34,761 nucleotides of DNA, taken from contig JAFYCS010000043.1 in assembly GCA_017539565.1 (NCBI GenBank), positions 1 through 34,761 of the forward strand, given 5' to 3'. This document shows positions 17,367-26,111 of this stretch, piece after piece. The DNA is from Lachnospiraceae bacterium. GTDB taxonomy: Bacteria; Bacillota; Clostridia; Lachnospirales; Lachnospiraceae. Each line of letters begins with the position of its first letter. Within the stretch, counting starts at the first letter, position 1. The notes under the pieces are model-generated. The model was not told the DNA's origin and made no database searches. It saw only the letters and a list, made by a program, of their open reading frames with translations. The translations under genes were made by a program, and so were the position numbers.

Positions 17367-18254
17367 ATGAGCGATTTTATTCTCAGCTGCTGTTCGGCGG
17401 TAGATCTTACTCAGGAACAGATGGATAATTACGGGATCAGTTATATCCCCTTTCATTTTGAATTAAACGGTGTTCAATATACCGATGATCTGGGTCAGTC
17501 GGTGCCTTACCCTGAGTTCTACAGACGTATGAGTGAGGGGGAGGATACAAAGACTTCCCAGGTAAATATTGATGAGTTTATCCAGTATTTTGAGGGATTC
17601 TTAAAAGAGGGTAAGGATATACTCCATCTTACACTTTCTTCTGGTATTTCGGGAACATTCAATTCCGCGAGACTTGCAAAGGATATGCTGGAAGAAAAAT
17701 ATCCAGGCCGTAAGCTTTACGTTGTGGATTCACTGGCAGCCAGCGGAGGCTACGGTCTTCTTATGGTGAAGCTGGCAGAGCTTAAGAATGCGGGAAAGAG
17801 CGTTGATGAGGTTTATGAATTTGCCGAGACCCAGAAAAAGAAGCTGAATCACTGGTTCTTCACCTCCGACCTGACATTCTTCATCAAAGGCGGACGTGTT
17901 TCAAAGACCGCAGGTTTTGTGGGCCAGATGTTAAATATCTGTCCGCTGCTTAATGTGGACTTTATGGGACGCCTTATCCCCAGGGAGAAGATCCGTACCA
18001 AGAAGAAGGTAATAGCCCGCATCGTTGACGTTATGGAAGAGAAAGCCGAAGGCGGCAGAGACTATAACGGCAAGGTTTTCATCACCCAGTCTTACTGTGA
18101 GGATGATGCAAAAGCAGTAGCGGCATTGATAGAAGAGAGATTTCCCAAGATTGACGGGAAGGTCGAGATCAATTATATAGGTAACCTTATCGGAAGCCAT
18201 ACGGGTCCCGGCACTGTAGCCCTGTTTTTCTGGGGGGAAGAGAGAACAAATTGA
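17367..18254 (+). CDS. DegV family fatty-acid-binding protein (FakB-like)
   Basis: DegV proteins bind a fatty acid in a buried tunnel; the characterised FakB members present it to the kinase FakA, which makes acyl-phosphate for phospholipid synthesis. The 295-residue protein shows the N-terminal SCCSAVDLT strand-loop, the TSQV loop, LTLSSGISGTFNSA, FIKGGRVSKTAGFVGQMLNICPLL and the closing HTGPGTVALFF, all family hallmarks. Length is normal. A GAAAGG ribosome site precedes the ATG. It is the first of two DegV genes sharing one promoter, with the second start overlapping its stop by one base. FakA is not in the window. Ligand preference cannot be read from sequence. Confidence 0.92.
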   Translation: MSDFILSCCSAVDLTQEQMDNYGISYIPFHFELNGVQYTDDLGQSVPYPEFYRRMSEGEDTKTSQVNIDEFIQYFEGFLKEGKDILHLTLSSGISGTFNSARLAKDMLEEKYPGRKLYVVDSLAASGGYGLLMVKLAELKNAGKSVDEVYEFAETQKKKLNHWFFTSDLTFFIKGGRVSKTAGFVGQMLNICPLLNVDFMGRLIPREKIRTKKKVIARIVDVMEEKAEGGRDYNGKVFITQSYCEDDAKAVAALIEERFPKIDGKVEINYIGNLIGSHTGPGTVALFFWGEERTN

Positions 18255-19120
18255 TGAAGACAGCTGTTGTTACAGATTCAAACAGCGGTATATTCGGTGA
18301 AGAGGCAAGGAACTTAGGGATACATGTTGTACCGATGCCTGTCATCATAGAGGATCATACGTTTTTTGAAAACGAGGATATCACTCATGCTGAATTCTTT
18401 GAGGCGCTGATGGCGGACAGGAAAGTCACATCCTCCCAGCCTTCGCCCGGAGCGATAATGGATCTCTGGGAGCTTGTACTGGATACTGCTGATGAGATCA
18501 TCTATATACCTATGAGCTGCGGACTTTCAGGTTCTTACCAGTCCGCCATGATGCTCGCTGATGATTTTGACGGGAAAGTCGAAGTGGCCAATAACCGCAG
18601 GATATCGGTAAGCCAGCGTCAGTCTGTAAGGCTGGCCTGCAGACTGGCTGCAGAAGGAATGAGTGCAGCGGATATCAAGGCACGTCTGGAAGAAGATGCA
18701 CTTAAGTCATGCATATATCTGACGGTTGAAAGCCTTGAGTATTTCAAACGCAGCGGACGTATCACGCCGGCTGCGGCCATGCTGGGCGGACTGCTGAACA
18801 TTAAGCCTGTCCTGGTATACCGCGGTGATAAATTTGATACTTATCAGAAGATAAGGGGCGTTGAAAAATCACGTGCGGCTGTCATCGATGCCGTCAAAGC
18901 GGAGAGAGAAAAGAACTTCTCCGAATATGATGATAACCAGCTGATCATAGGCTGTGCAGGTTCGTTTTTGAATAATGAGGATTCGCTTGCATGGCAGAAG
19001 ATGGTACAGGAAGCCGTACCCGGAATTGAAACCTATTATGATCCGCTGTCATTAAGTGTATGCTGCCACACCGGACCGAACGCTGCGGGCGCCGGTATAA
19101 TGCTGCATCCGAACATCTGA
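18254..19120 (+). CDS. DegV family fatty-acid-binding protein, second copy
   Basis: A second DegV/FakB-like protein of 288 residues. Motifs are TDSNSGI near the start, TSSQPSPG, PMSCGLSGSYQSA, YFKRSGRITPAAAMLGGLLNIKPVL and HTGPNAAGAG near the end. It is clearly diverged from its neighbour: compare GLSGSYQSA with GISGTFNSA, and HTGPN with HTGPG. This suggests an old duplication or separate origins and possibly different lipid ligands. The start is ATG 18254, overlapping the first gene's stop (TGATG); a TTG three bases earlier is less likely. Translation is probably coupled. A bidirectional terminator closes the unit. Confidence 0.92.
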   Translation: MKTAVVTDSNSGIFGEEARNLGIHVVPMPVIIEDHTFFENEDITHAEFFEALMADRKVTSSQPSPGAIMDLWELVLDTADEIIYIPMSCGLSGSYQSAMMLADDFDGKVEVANNRRISVSQRQSVRLACRLAAEGMSAADIKARLEEDALKSCIYLTVESLEYFKRSGRITPAAAMLGGLLNIKPVLVYRGDKFDTYQKIRGVEKSRAAVIDAVKAEREKNFSEYDDNQLIIGCAGSFLNNEDSLAWQKMVQEAVPGIETYYDPLSLSVCCHTGPNAAGAGIMLHPNI

Positions 19121-19138
19121 TATACCGGATATGGATAT

Positions 19139-19170
19139 AAAAAAAGTGAGGGTTGTTCACATGTCCTCAC
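19139..19170 (-). terminator. Second minus-strand terminator after tyrA
   Basis: Read on the minus strand, a GTGAGG/CCTCAC stem (19146-19151 with 19165-19170) with a 13-base loop is followed by seven T (19139-19145). It lies beyond the first tyrA terminator and probably acts as a back-up. Confidence 0.5.
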
Positions 19171-19184
19171 CGTCACAATGCACT

Positions 19185-19212
19185 AAAAAAGCCCCCGTCA
19201 GGGGGCTTTTAC
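19185..19212. terminator. Bidirectional terminator between degV and tyrA
   Basis: A GCCCCC-GTCA-GGGGGC hairpin (19191-19206) is flanked by six A on the left and four T on the right, so it can end transcription in both directions. It sits between the convergent degV pair and tyrA. Confidence 0.9.
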
Positions 19213-19214
19213 AA

Positions 19215-20315
19215 TTAAGTTAATATCACTTTATAATTATGTTTCTGGAGTACCGGTATCGCGGCTTTCAAGGTATCTTCGTCGCTGAAGACTATGCCTA
19301 AGGCTCCTTCGGCCTGTTCACGGTTGTGTATGATACCGATATTTTTGATGCTAATTGCACTGGCGGCCAGAAGAGTGGCTACCATAGCAATCTCGCCGGC
19401 TTCATCGGGTATATCCACAAATAATACGTATTGTCCCGGAATGGCGGAAGTGCGGCGTTCGCTCATGGTGCTGCGGTATGATCCGCTCTCCTTAAACAGG
19501 GTACTGATCTGGTCGAACTCAGCTTTTTCAAGTATTCCGTCGATCCGCATCAGTTCATCCGCGTAGCGTTTAAGCACCGTTCGGATATTGGCGGTGTTGC
19601 TCCTGCAGATGCTTTCCCACATGGCGGGATCGGAGGATGCGATACGGGTTATGTCTTTAAAGCCGCCGGCAGCGATGGTCCTCATGAAACCTTCTTCGTT
19701 ATCGGCGTTCCTTACAGTATTTACAAGTGCGGCAGCTATAAGGTGCGGTACATGGCTGATGGCTGCTGTAGCATAATCATGCTCATCCGGACTGACTATA
19801 AGAGGTATGGATCTGATACGCTTTACCAGGTCGGTCATAGCCTCCGTAAATTCCGGATCGGTGGCATTTGAAGGGGTCAGAAGATAATAAGCATTTTCAA
19901 GTATCATGGCATCCGATGAGGCATATCCGGTGGTCTCACGGCCTGTCATGGGATGTCCCCCCAGAAAGTGGGAAGATATACCGAGTTCATCGGCTGCAGC
20001 CTGTATGTCACCTTTTACGGAACCTACATCCGTGATGAGAGTATCCTTCTTAACCATGGTCGCAATAGTTTTCAGGTTTTCTATATTGCTGCCGGTAGGA
20101 GCGCAGAGGAAAATGACATCTGCGTTGTCAAGGTGGGAAGTAAGGCTGTCCGCTATAGCGTTTATAGTGCCGTCTGTTAATGCAGGTTCGATGTTTTCAC
20201 GGTGTCTTACCCAGGCGGTAATGTTTACGTCTTTGTCATCGGCTCTTAATGCACGTGCTATAGAGCCGCCTATAAGGCCGAAGCCAAGGAACAGATAGTT
20301 TTTAAATCTCTTCAT
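19215..20315 (-). CDS. tyrA: Prephenate dehydrogenase with ACT domain
   Basis: TyrA oxidatively decarboxylates prephenate to 4-hydroxyphenylpyruvate in tyrosine synthesis. The 366-residue protein starts with the Rossmann dinucleotide loop FLGFGLIGGS (about 8-17), followed by ITDVGSVKGDI, the substrate-site segment FLGGHPMTGRE, and AAISHVPHLIAAAL. A C-terminal ACT domain (about 295-366, YVLFVDIPDEAGEIAMVATLL) is present, as in the Bacillus enzyme, where tyrosine feedback is expected. The gene begins only 8 bases after the stop of the chemoreceptor gene and has no clear Shine-Dalgarno sequence. It is therefore probably read from the same mRNA by coupled translation or from a promoter inside the upstream gene. 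No other aromatic-pathway gene is near. Confidence 0.94.
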   Translation of the reverse strand: MKRFKNYLFLGFGLIGGSIARALRADDKDVNITAWVRHRENIEPALTDGTINAIADSLTSHLDNADVIFLCAPTGSNIENLKTIATMVKKDTLITDVGSVKGDIQAAADELGISSHFLGGHPMTGRETTGYASSDAMILENAYYLLTPSNATDPEFTEAMTDLVKRIRSIPLIVSPDEHDYATAAISHVPHLIAAALVNTVRNADNEEGFMRTIAAGGFKDITRIASSDPAMWESICRSNTANIRTVLKRYADELMRIDGILEKAEFDQISTLFKESGSYRSTMSERRTSAIPGQYVLFVDIPDEAGEIAMVATLLAASAISIKNIGIIHNREQAEGALGIVFSDEDTLKAAIPVLQKHNYKVILT

Positions 20316-20323
20316 TACTGTGA

Positions 20324-22348
20324 TCAGTCAAGCTTAAAGAAGCTCATCTCCTTTGTAAGTTCTTCAGATACCTGTTTAAGAGAATCTGCGTTATGTGTAA
20401 GTGTAGATACCGTTGCTGCAAGTTCTTCCATGGAAGCACCGGTCTCTTCACTGCTGGCGGCGTTCTCTTCGGAAATTGATGAGAGCGAAGCCATTGCATC
20501 TACTACGATGTCTTTTGCGTTCACGCAGGCATCTGCATTTGCGGAGATAGCAGTCACGCCGTTTACCGTTTCATTGATATCTCCGATCATTATATTAACA
20601 CTATTGTACGTAGAGTCAATAACTGCCTGCTGTTTATTGTTGGTCTTCTGGACTTCATCGGCCATGGCAACGGCTTCCTGGGACTGTTTAAGCAGTTCGT
20701 CCATCTCTGAACGGATCTGACTTGCCGAATTGCTGGAATCGGAAGCAAGCTTTCCTATCTCTTCGGCAACGACTGCGAATCCGCGGCCGGCGTCACCTGC
20801 GCGGGCTGCTTCGATGGAAGCGTTAAGAGCCAGCAGGTTGGTCTGTGTAGCTATACTGGTGATGGCAGCTACCATGCCATTTATACGGCCTACGGCATCA
20901 CTGGTAGCGCTTATCTTACCGGAGATGGTATTGATAACGCCGTTCATGGTTTCGCTGCTCTTTTTAAGCTCTTCCAGATTATGGGCAGAATCAGCGGAAG
21001 ATTCCTGCATGCGGGTAGCGATATTGGCCAGGTCGGCAGTAGCTTCCTGCACGCTGTTTACGGCGATACCGATCCTGTCGATGCTTTCGGTCGCACCGTT
21101 AATCTCATCAGCCTGCTGTGAAGCGCCGCCGGCGATCTCCTGAATGGCATTGGACACATCCTCTGCATTCTGGGAAATCTGTGTTGACATATCTTCAAGT
21201 TCATCTGAAGCTGCGTTTACGGATCTTGCACCTTCGACTATACCTCCTACGATCGATTCCAGTTTCTCTATAACATTGTTTGTGCTGCTTATTATCTCAC
21301 CGAATTCATCCTTGCGGTTGCCGTCATCCTTAATACGGAAGAAGCGGCCTTCTGAAAGAGCGTTCATGGTGTTGTTTACGTTCTTCAGAGGTTTGGTGAT
21401 GGAGCCTGCAAATTTTATTGCAAGTATTATGGCGATGATGATAAAAAGTGCTCCCAGGCCGGCCTGAACAACAACCGTATCATAAACATTCTGGAGAGCT
21501 ACTTCCTTAACACGGCAGGAAGCTACAACCCAGCCGCAGGTATCGATCTTTGACCAGGATATCATCCATGTGTCGCCCATAAAAGGTGCTACATAATCAC
21601 CGGAGGTCTTATCACCGCGGGAATCGGTATAGAAGGGGTTCTGATCCTGCATCTCGGGTTCTTCAACATTTATGGTTCTTACAGAATGGGCAACAACCGT
21701 ACCGGTACGGTCGACTACAACGATCTCCTGACGATCCTGGGTAACTTCCTCAGCAACCAGATCATGTAAAACGCCGCAGTCCAGGTTACGCTGAACGATA
21801 CCGATAACCTCTGATCTGTTATCGTTCCACACCGGCACGGAAATGGTTGCGATAGCAGTACCGGTGGATTTGGAGATTATTAGATCAGAGATATAATATT
21901 CGGTTCCGGACATGGGAATCTGGAAGTAATCACGTTCGGACACATTTACAAGCTTGCCGATGGTACGGACGAGCTGCTGGCCTGTGGAGTCTGAAAGTGC
22001 GGTAGAGTTACCGTCATCCATGTAGCGGTCGATATCCAGCATCTGTGTATAGATGGGGGAGCGGAGATTTTCGTTATTATGATCGCCCTGGAGGTATTTA
22101 CGTACCGTAGGGGTTGATGCAAATGAACGTAGTGCTTCAATATTTTTATTGAAGATAACATTCAGGCGCGCTTGTACTATTGCAGACTGAGCTGTATTTA
22201 CCTCGTTTGCGGAAAAAGTGCCCTGTTTGATGGTGTTGGAGAGACTTAAGAGTGTCAGCGCAACGACAGGGATAACAACGATCAGTGCCATGACAAGAAT
22301 GAGTTTGAAACTTACACTATTGGTCCTGCTTTTAGAATTAGTTTCCAT
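20324..22348 (-). CDS. Methyl-accepting chemotaxis protein, dCache sensor
   Basis: A transmembrane chemoreceptor of 674 residues that would control CheA/CheW. It has a first membrane segment at about 14-36, an extracellular dCache-type sensor (about 37-285, with [11 protein letters not shown] and IATISVPVW), a second membrane segment (about 292-314), a HAMP linker (about 314-368), and a cytoplasmic signalling domain. The hairpin tip is recognisable in [33 protein letters not shown]. The amino-acid-binding variant motif (RxWY) of dCache_1AA receptors is not evident, so the ligand is unknown. Translation starts after a strong AAGGAGGG site behind a near-consensus promoter. No other chemotaxis or flagellar gene is present in the window. 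Confidence 0.95.
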   Translation of the reverse strand: METNSKSRTNSVSFKLILVMALIVVIPVVALTLLSLSNTIKQGTFSANEVNTAQSAIVQARLNVIFNKNIEALRSFASTPTVRKYLQGDHNNENLRSPIYTQMLDIDRYMDDGNSTALSDSTGQQLVRTIGKLVNVSERDYFQIPMSGTEYYISDLIISKSTGTAIATISVPVWNDNRSEVIGIVQRNLDCGVLHDLVAEEVTQDRQEIVVVDRTGTVVAHSVRTINVEEPEMQDQNPFYTDSRGDKTSGDYVAPFMGDTWMISWSKIDTCGWVVASCRVKEVALQNVYDTVVVQAGLGALFIIIAIILAIKFAGSITKPLKNVNNTMNALSEGRFFRIKDDGNRKDEFGEIISSTNNVIEKLESIVGGIVEGARSVNAASDELEDMSTQISQNAEDVSNAIQEIAGGASQQADEINGATESIDRIGIAVNSVQEATADLANIATRMQESSADSAHNLEELKKSSETMNGVINTISGKISATSDAVGRINGMVAAITSIATQTNLLALNASIEAARAGDAGRGFAVVAEEIGKLASDSSNSASQIRSEMDELLKQSQEAVAMADEVQKTNNKQQAVIDSTYNSVNIMIGDINETVNGVTAISANADACVNAKDIVVDAMASLSSISEENAASSEETGASMEELAATVSTLTHNADSLKQVSEELTKEMSFFKLD

Positions 22349-22380
22349 ATCGATCCCTCCTTGGATATAATATTAGCACT

Positions 22381-22409
22381 ATTGTATAACAAATCGCCAA
22401 TTGTGTCAA
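22381..22409 (-). promoter_or_regulatory. Near-consensus promoter for the chemoreceptor
   Basis: On the minus strand TTGACA (22409-22404), a 17-base spacer and TACAAT (22386-22381) match the sigma-A consensus at 11 of 12 positions. Housekeeping rather than sigma-D control is suggested, since flagellar sigma-28 boxes were not seen. Confidence 0.85.
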
Positions 22410-22464
22410 TTATACTTGTTAAAATATACCAATAAACAGGGGCTTTGCGGGCGGAAAAAAGGTC

Positions 22465-22493
22465 TTGAAATGAGGAACATGGCATTGTATGAT
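22465..22493 (+). promoter_or_regulatory. Promoter for the thioesterase gene
   Basis: TTGAAA (22465-22470), 17-base spacer, TATGAT (22488-22493); each box matches consensus at 5 of 6. It diverges from the chemoreceptor promoter. Confidence 0.65.
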
Positions 22494-22529
22494 TGTCTGG
22501 CAAAAAAGACGACATGAAAGGAAAAGAGG

Positions 22530-22913
22530 ATGAAGGGATTTGAGAAAGGGTGGAACCCTTTTATGGAATACAATGGTATAGAAGTGGAGAGTGTGGCCGA
22601 AGATAAGAGTTTGCTGGTGGCACGTATAGGAAAGGATTCCAGAAATCCTTACGGTATGATACATGGCGGACTTATCTATACACTGATAGACTGCTGTGCC
22701 GGTATTACGGCCAGAGCCGACGGGAACAAATATGTAACACAGAATTCTTATGTTAATTATCTGAGCAATACTGCAGAAGCCGAAAACATCTATGCCCGGT
22801 CAGATGTTATAAGGCGGGGAAACAGCGTTGTGGTGGTGCATGTAAAGGTATATACCGCAGAGGGGAAAGATCTGGCTGACGGAGTAGTGGATATGTTCCG
22901 TATAGCCGGCTGA
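22530..22913 (+). CDS. PaaI-type hotdog-fold thioesterase
   Basis: A 127-residue single hotdog-fold protein of the PaaI/4HBT group, which hydrolyses acyl-CoA or acyl-ACP thioesters. The key segment is NPYGMIHGGLIYTLIDCCAG (about 47-66): the HGG turn followed by the long central helix is the family hallmark. The strand pattern VTQNSYVNYLSNT then RRGNSVVVVHVKVYTAEGKDLADG is also typical. Length is normal. A purine-rich ribosome site (AAAGGAAAAGAGG) precedes the ATG. It forms a single-gene unit with its own promoter and terminator, so context gives no clue to the acyl substrate. Confidence 0.87.
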   Translation: MKGFEKGWNPFMEYNGIEVESVAEDKSLLVARIGKDSRNPYGMIHGGLIYTLIDCCAGITARADGNKYVTQNSYVNYLSNTAEAENIYARSDVIRRGNSVVVVHVKVYTAEGKDLADGVVDMFRIAG

Positions 22914-22942
22914 TAAAAGCAGCAGAAATGGTAAAAAAGTAT

Positions 22943-22968
22943 GGGCGGTCCGTCAGGACTGCTCTTTT
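22943..22968 (+). terminator. Terminator after the thioesterase gene
   Basis: A 9-bp stem with two G-T pairs (GGGCGGTCC / GGACTGCTC) and a GTCA loop is followed by TTTT and a T-rich stretch. Confidence 0.85.
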
Positions 22969-23023
22969 GTTGTTATTGTACAAAAATTAACGAATATTCC
23001 TTACAATTTGGTGAAATAAACGG

Positions 23024-23051
23024 TTGCAATTCTTTTATTTCATAGTAGAAT
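23024..23051 (+). promoter_or_regulatory. Promoter for the acidic lipoprotein
   Basis: TTGCAA (23024-23029), 16-base spacer, TAGAAT (23046-23051). The leader of about 65 bases ends in an AAGGGAGG ribosome site. Confidence 0.6.
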
Positions 23052-23122
23052 GTGTACGTTGAAGAAACATAATATATTTTCGGGAAACGGACCCGGAAGC
23101 AGATTAAGGGAGGAAATGAAAA

Positions 23123-23893
23123 ATGAAAAACAGAATCGTAAAGGTACTTGCAGGAGCTGCTTTAAGTGTAGCATTGATGGCAGGCTGCGGAAGTGAAGAA
23201 GCAGCATCAACCGCTCCTGAGACCAAGGAGACCACAGAGGCTAAAGAGGAGCCTGCTGAGGAAGAGACCAAGACTGAGGAGACCGGTGCAGAGTTTACTT
23301 TTGCTGATCTTCAGGACAGCTACAAGTCACTTGTTGAGAGCTACGATGCAGTTGAAGGACTGTACGCTGATGACGCTATAGCACAGGATGATGAGGTTGA
23401 ATCACTTCTTGCAGAAGCTAAGGGCATCATCGATGATATGGGCGAGATGACTGAAGATGATTTCAGCAGCACTGATGATATGATCGCATTCAATGACACT
23501 ATTGCTACAATGATCGAGGCTCTTGGCGGAGTTGTTGATAAGATGCAGGCAGCCGGCGACAGCGAAGGTGTGGAAACTGAAGATGTGATCTTTGTTGACG
23601 GTTTCTATGCTACCGACGGAAGTGCTGAGTTTGCACTGGCATTCTATGAGACTTCAGACGGCGATGTTGCTTACATCACCGATGGCGAGGAAGAGGTTTT
23701 TGCTGAATACACCGTAGAGCCTGCTGAGACAGATGGCGGCGATGAGTACCTGCTCGTAACCGTTGGCAACCTTTCTCTTGGATACATCGAAGATGGCGAT
23801 GATATCTATCTTATCGATGAGGATGGTAACATCTACGGAGCAGCACGTCTTACTGAGGAAGAAGCAGCACAGCTGGTAGCAGACGCTCAGTAA
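23123..23893 (+). CDS. Acidic secreted lipoprotein, unknown function
   Basis: A 256-residue lipoprotein precursor. It has a basic start, a hydrophobic core and the lipobox LMAGC, so Cys22 would be lipidated and anchor the protein to the outer face of the membrane. Residues about 23-55 are a Glu/Thr/Lys-rich linker of the kind that spans the cell wall. The rest is strikingly rich in Asp and Glu with few basic residues: a helical part (about 55-150), then a beta-rich part with DGFYATDGSAEFALAFYETSDG and EDGDDIYLIDEDGNIYGAARL. I do not recognise a family. Own promoter, strong ribosome site and a strong terminator make it an isolated and probably well-expressed gene. The acidity could support cation binding, but no defined metal site is visible. 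Confidence 0.88.
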   Translation: MKNRIVKVLAGAALSVALMAGCGSEEAASTAPETKETTEAKEEPAEEETKTEETGAEFTFADLQDSYKSLVESYDAVEGLYADDAIAQDDEVESLLAEAKGIIDDMGEMTEDDFSSTDDMIAFNDTIATMIEALGGVVDKMQAAGDSEGVETEDVIFVDGFYATDGSAEFALAFYETSDGDVAYITDGEEEVFAEYTVEPAETDGGDEYLLVTVGNLSLGYIEDGDDIYLIDEDGNIYGAARLTEEEAAQLVADAQ

Positions 23894-23926
23894 ATCACGG
23901 CAGTATCTGAATATTGTATCATACGG

Positions 23927-23954
23927 ACCGGTGGCTTGTTTGGCCACCGGTTTT
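23927..23954 (+). terminator. Terminator after the lipoprotein gene
   Basis: A perfect 9-bp stem ACCGGTGGC / GCCACCGGT with a 7-base loop is followed by a T-rich stretch, 33 bases after the stop. Confidence 0.88.
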
Positions 23955-24005
23955 GTGTTATTATAAAAAAAAGTTTGCATATGTCTGCGGAGAGACATCC
24001 CGGTT

Positions 24006-25292
24006 ATGGAAGACAAAGAATTCATATCATCGATAGTTAACAACTTTATAGGCGGTATCTGTGTATTCAGGATCGATGCTGTAAGCCGCAGTATCGAGCC
24101 GGTCTTTTTGAATGACGGCCTGTACAGGATGCTGGGGGGAGGGCGTGCTGCCGTTGATATGATGTTTAAGGATATCCGTCTGTCCATCATTCCTGATGAT
24201 ATGCCGGTATTTGATCAGGGGATCACCGATATACTGGCTGATGACGGTTCGGCAGAGATGGAATTCCGTATCGTTAATAATGACGGTGGCCTGGTATGGC
24301 TCAGGATGCACGGTAATCTTTATTCCCGCGAAGGCAATGAGAACATTATAACCGCGGTCATTCTGGACTGCACGGAGCAGAAGCTTATCGAAGAGGAATT
24401 AAAACGCCAGTCCGATTATATGCATCTTCTGATGGATACGGACATAACCTTTGATTTTAACTGCCGTACCGATGTCTGCGTATACCGTATAGCACAAACT
24501 GATGCATTAAGGCATGATGCAGTCATCAACGGTTATATGTCACATATACCGTCAACAGGCATACATAAAGATGATACCGCAGCATTTGAAGAAATGATCA
24601 AGAGTGCCATGACGCATGCTCACAGGGACAGTATGGAATTCCGTTCAGTTGGCTTTTTCGATCATGCGGAAGATTACAGATGGTACCGTGCAAATATCGT
24701 CAGCATCATGGGTAAGGAAGGCTATGTGGCACATGTTATCGGACACATAGTAGACATTCATGATGACAAGATGAAAGAGATGGAACTTAAGCTGCGTGCC
24801 GATCATGACGGCCTTACGGGACTGCTCAACAAGACTGCTACGGAGGAGCTTATACGGCGCACGCTTCTGAATAATATAGAAAGTAACGAAAGAGGTGCTC
24901 TCATAATACTGGATACCGATGATTTTAAGCAGGTGAACGATAATTACGGGCACAGCGAAGGTGATAAGGTACTCGCTACGATAGGAAGCATCATAAGCAG
25001 TAACTTTAAGGGCATGGACGTTACGGGACGTATAGGCGGTGATGAGTTTATGGTGTTTATCAATTGCATTACGCCGGAGGATGCATGCCGCCTGGCGGGT
25101 AAGCTGGAGCTTCTTATCCGCGGAGCATTCACTGATGAAGAATATTCGGGGAAGATATCCATGTCCATAGGTATAGCCGCCTTTCCCGAGCACGGCATGG
25201 ATTTTGAATCGCTGTACGAAAACGCCGACAAGGCGCTGTATCAGGCCAAACATTCGGGGAAGGCCTGCTATAAGCTGTATTGCGATGAATGA
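24006..25292 (+). CDS. PAS-GGDEF diguanylate cyclase
   Basis: A soluble 428-residue protein predicted to make cyclic di-GMP. Two PAS-like sensor regions (about 5-130 and 140-255) are followed by a GGDEF domain (about 262-428) starting at DHDGLTGLLNKTA. The metal-binding DTDDFKQVNDNYGHSEGD and the signature GRIGGDEFMVF (GGDEF at 344-348) are intact, so it should be active. The product-inhibition site, normally RxxD five residues before GGDEF, reads KGMD and is degenerate, so feedback inhibition may be weak. No membrane span is visible. The ribosome site (GGAGAG) is rather far from the ATG. The YkgJ-like gene starts 33 bases downstream with no terminator between, suggesting co-transcription. 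Confidence 0.92.
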   Translation: MEDKEFISSIVNNFIGGICVFRIDAVSRSIEPVFLNDGLYRMLGGGRAAVDMMFKDIRLSIIPDDMPVFDQGITDILADDGSAEMEFRIVNNDGGLVWLRMHGNLYSREGNENIITAVILDCTEQKLIEEELKRQSDYMHLLMDTDITFDFNCRTDVCVYRIAQTDALRHDAVINGYMSHIPSTGIHKDDTAAFEEMIKSAMTHAHRDSMEFRSVGFFDHAEDYRWYRANIVSIMGKEGYVAHVIGHIVDIHDDKMKEMELKLRADHDGLTGLLNKTATEELIRRTLLNNIESNERGALIILDTDDFKQVNDNYGHSEGDKVLATIGSIISSNFKGMDVTGRIGGDEFMVFINCITPEDACRLAGKLELLIRGAFTDEEYSGKISMSIGIAAFPEHGMDFESLYENADKALYQAKHSGKACYKLYCDE

Positions 25293-25325
25293 TGCTTTAG
25301 ATCACGGTACGGAAAGGGACCTTCG

Positions 25326-25988
25326 ATGGAACGCTTTGTAATGATAGAAGAGATATCCGACGGTAAGCTTTACACTTCGGAGGATATGGTTAATGCAGAT
25401 GCCCAGGGGTGCAAAGGCTGTTCCTGGTGCTGCGAAAACATGTGCGATACCATAGTTCTGGATCCCTATGATATCTATTCCTTGTGCAAAGGTCTCGATA
25501 AGGATTTTGCCTCATTGTTACTTGAAGAGTATATTGAGATAGGTCTGCACGATCTGCTGAGTATGCCCCATATCAAAGATAAGGGCAGGGGCTGCGGCTT
25601 TTTAAGTGATGCAAAGCGCTGTACAGTGCATACATTCCGTCCCGGTATCTGCAGGCTTTTCCCTCTTGGAAGATATTATCATGACGATACTTTTTCATAT
25701 ATACTGCAGACTCATGAATGCCGTGTGGAAGAACGTGATAAGGTAAAGGTCAGGGAATGGCTTGAGATAGAGGATCTTCCCGCTTATGAAGACTATGTCC
25801 TTAAGTGGCATGCGTTTGTGAAGAACCTTACTAATTTCATGAAAGAGCCTGCCGAGCCGGGGGTTAAGAGAAACATACATATACTGTTCCTCAAAAAGTT
25901 TTATGAAGCACCTTATGATCTGTCTAAAGACTTTTATCCGCAGATCAGTGAAAGGATGAAAGCGTGGGAAGATTCTTCGATGGCATGA
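25326..25988 (+). CDS. YkgJ-type cysteine-cluster protein
   Basis: A 220-residue protein of the YkgJ / Fe-S or zinc cluster family (UPF0153-like). The N-terminal cluster CKGCSWCCENMC (Cys29, 32, 35, 36 and 40) is followed by GCGFL, RCTVHTFRPGICRLFPLG and a further Cys in THECRV, the usual order for this family. The cysteines are expected to hold a metal centre; some members are annotated as flagellin N-methylase-like (FliB-related), but I see no sign of a methyltransferase domain. The biological role is unknown. An AAAGGGA site precedes the ATG. It lies 33 bases after the GGDEF gene and is closed by a terminator. Confidence 0.87.
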   Translation: MERFVMIEEISDGKLYTSEDMVNADAQGCKGCSWCCENMCDTIVLDPYDIYSLCKGLDKDFASLLLEEYIEIGLHDLLSMPHIKDKGRGCGFLSDAKRCTVHTFRPGICRLFPLGRYYHDDTFSYILQTHECRVEERDKVKVREWLEIEDLPAYEDYVLKWHAFVKNLTNFMKEPAEPGVKRNIHILFLKKFYEAPYDLSKDFYPQISERMKAWEDSSMA

Positions 25989-26013
25989 AAGTACTGTTCC
26001 GCTTCATGATATC

Positions 26014-26047
26014 ATCCTGAGGGCTTTAGCCCGAAGGATCTTTTTTT
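26014..26047 (+). terminator. Terminator after the YkgJ-type gene
   Basis: ATCCT/AGGAT outer and GGGC/GCCC inner stems, separated by GA bulges, form a hairpin followed by CTTTTTTT. Confidence 0.8.
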
Positions 26048-26051
26048 ATGC

Positions 26052-26080
26052 TTGTAATTTTATTTTGTTGATGTTAGAAT
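26052..26080 (+). promoter_or_regulatory. Promoter for the PTS IIC gene
   Basis: TTGTAA (26052-26057), 17-base spacer, TAGAAT (26075-26080), directly after the preceding terminator. A GGGAGG ribosome site follows before the ATG at 26112. Confidence 0.55.
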
Positions 26081-26111
26081 AGGCGCTGAATTTTCAGGGA
26101 GGTATAGAAAA

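Noticed and set aside
22399-22411. AATTG-TGT-CAATT inverted repeat over the chemoreceptor -35 box
   Set aside because: Short, AT-rich and mostly made by the -35 sequence itself; not convincing as an operator.
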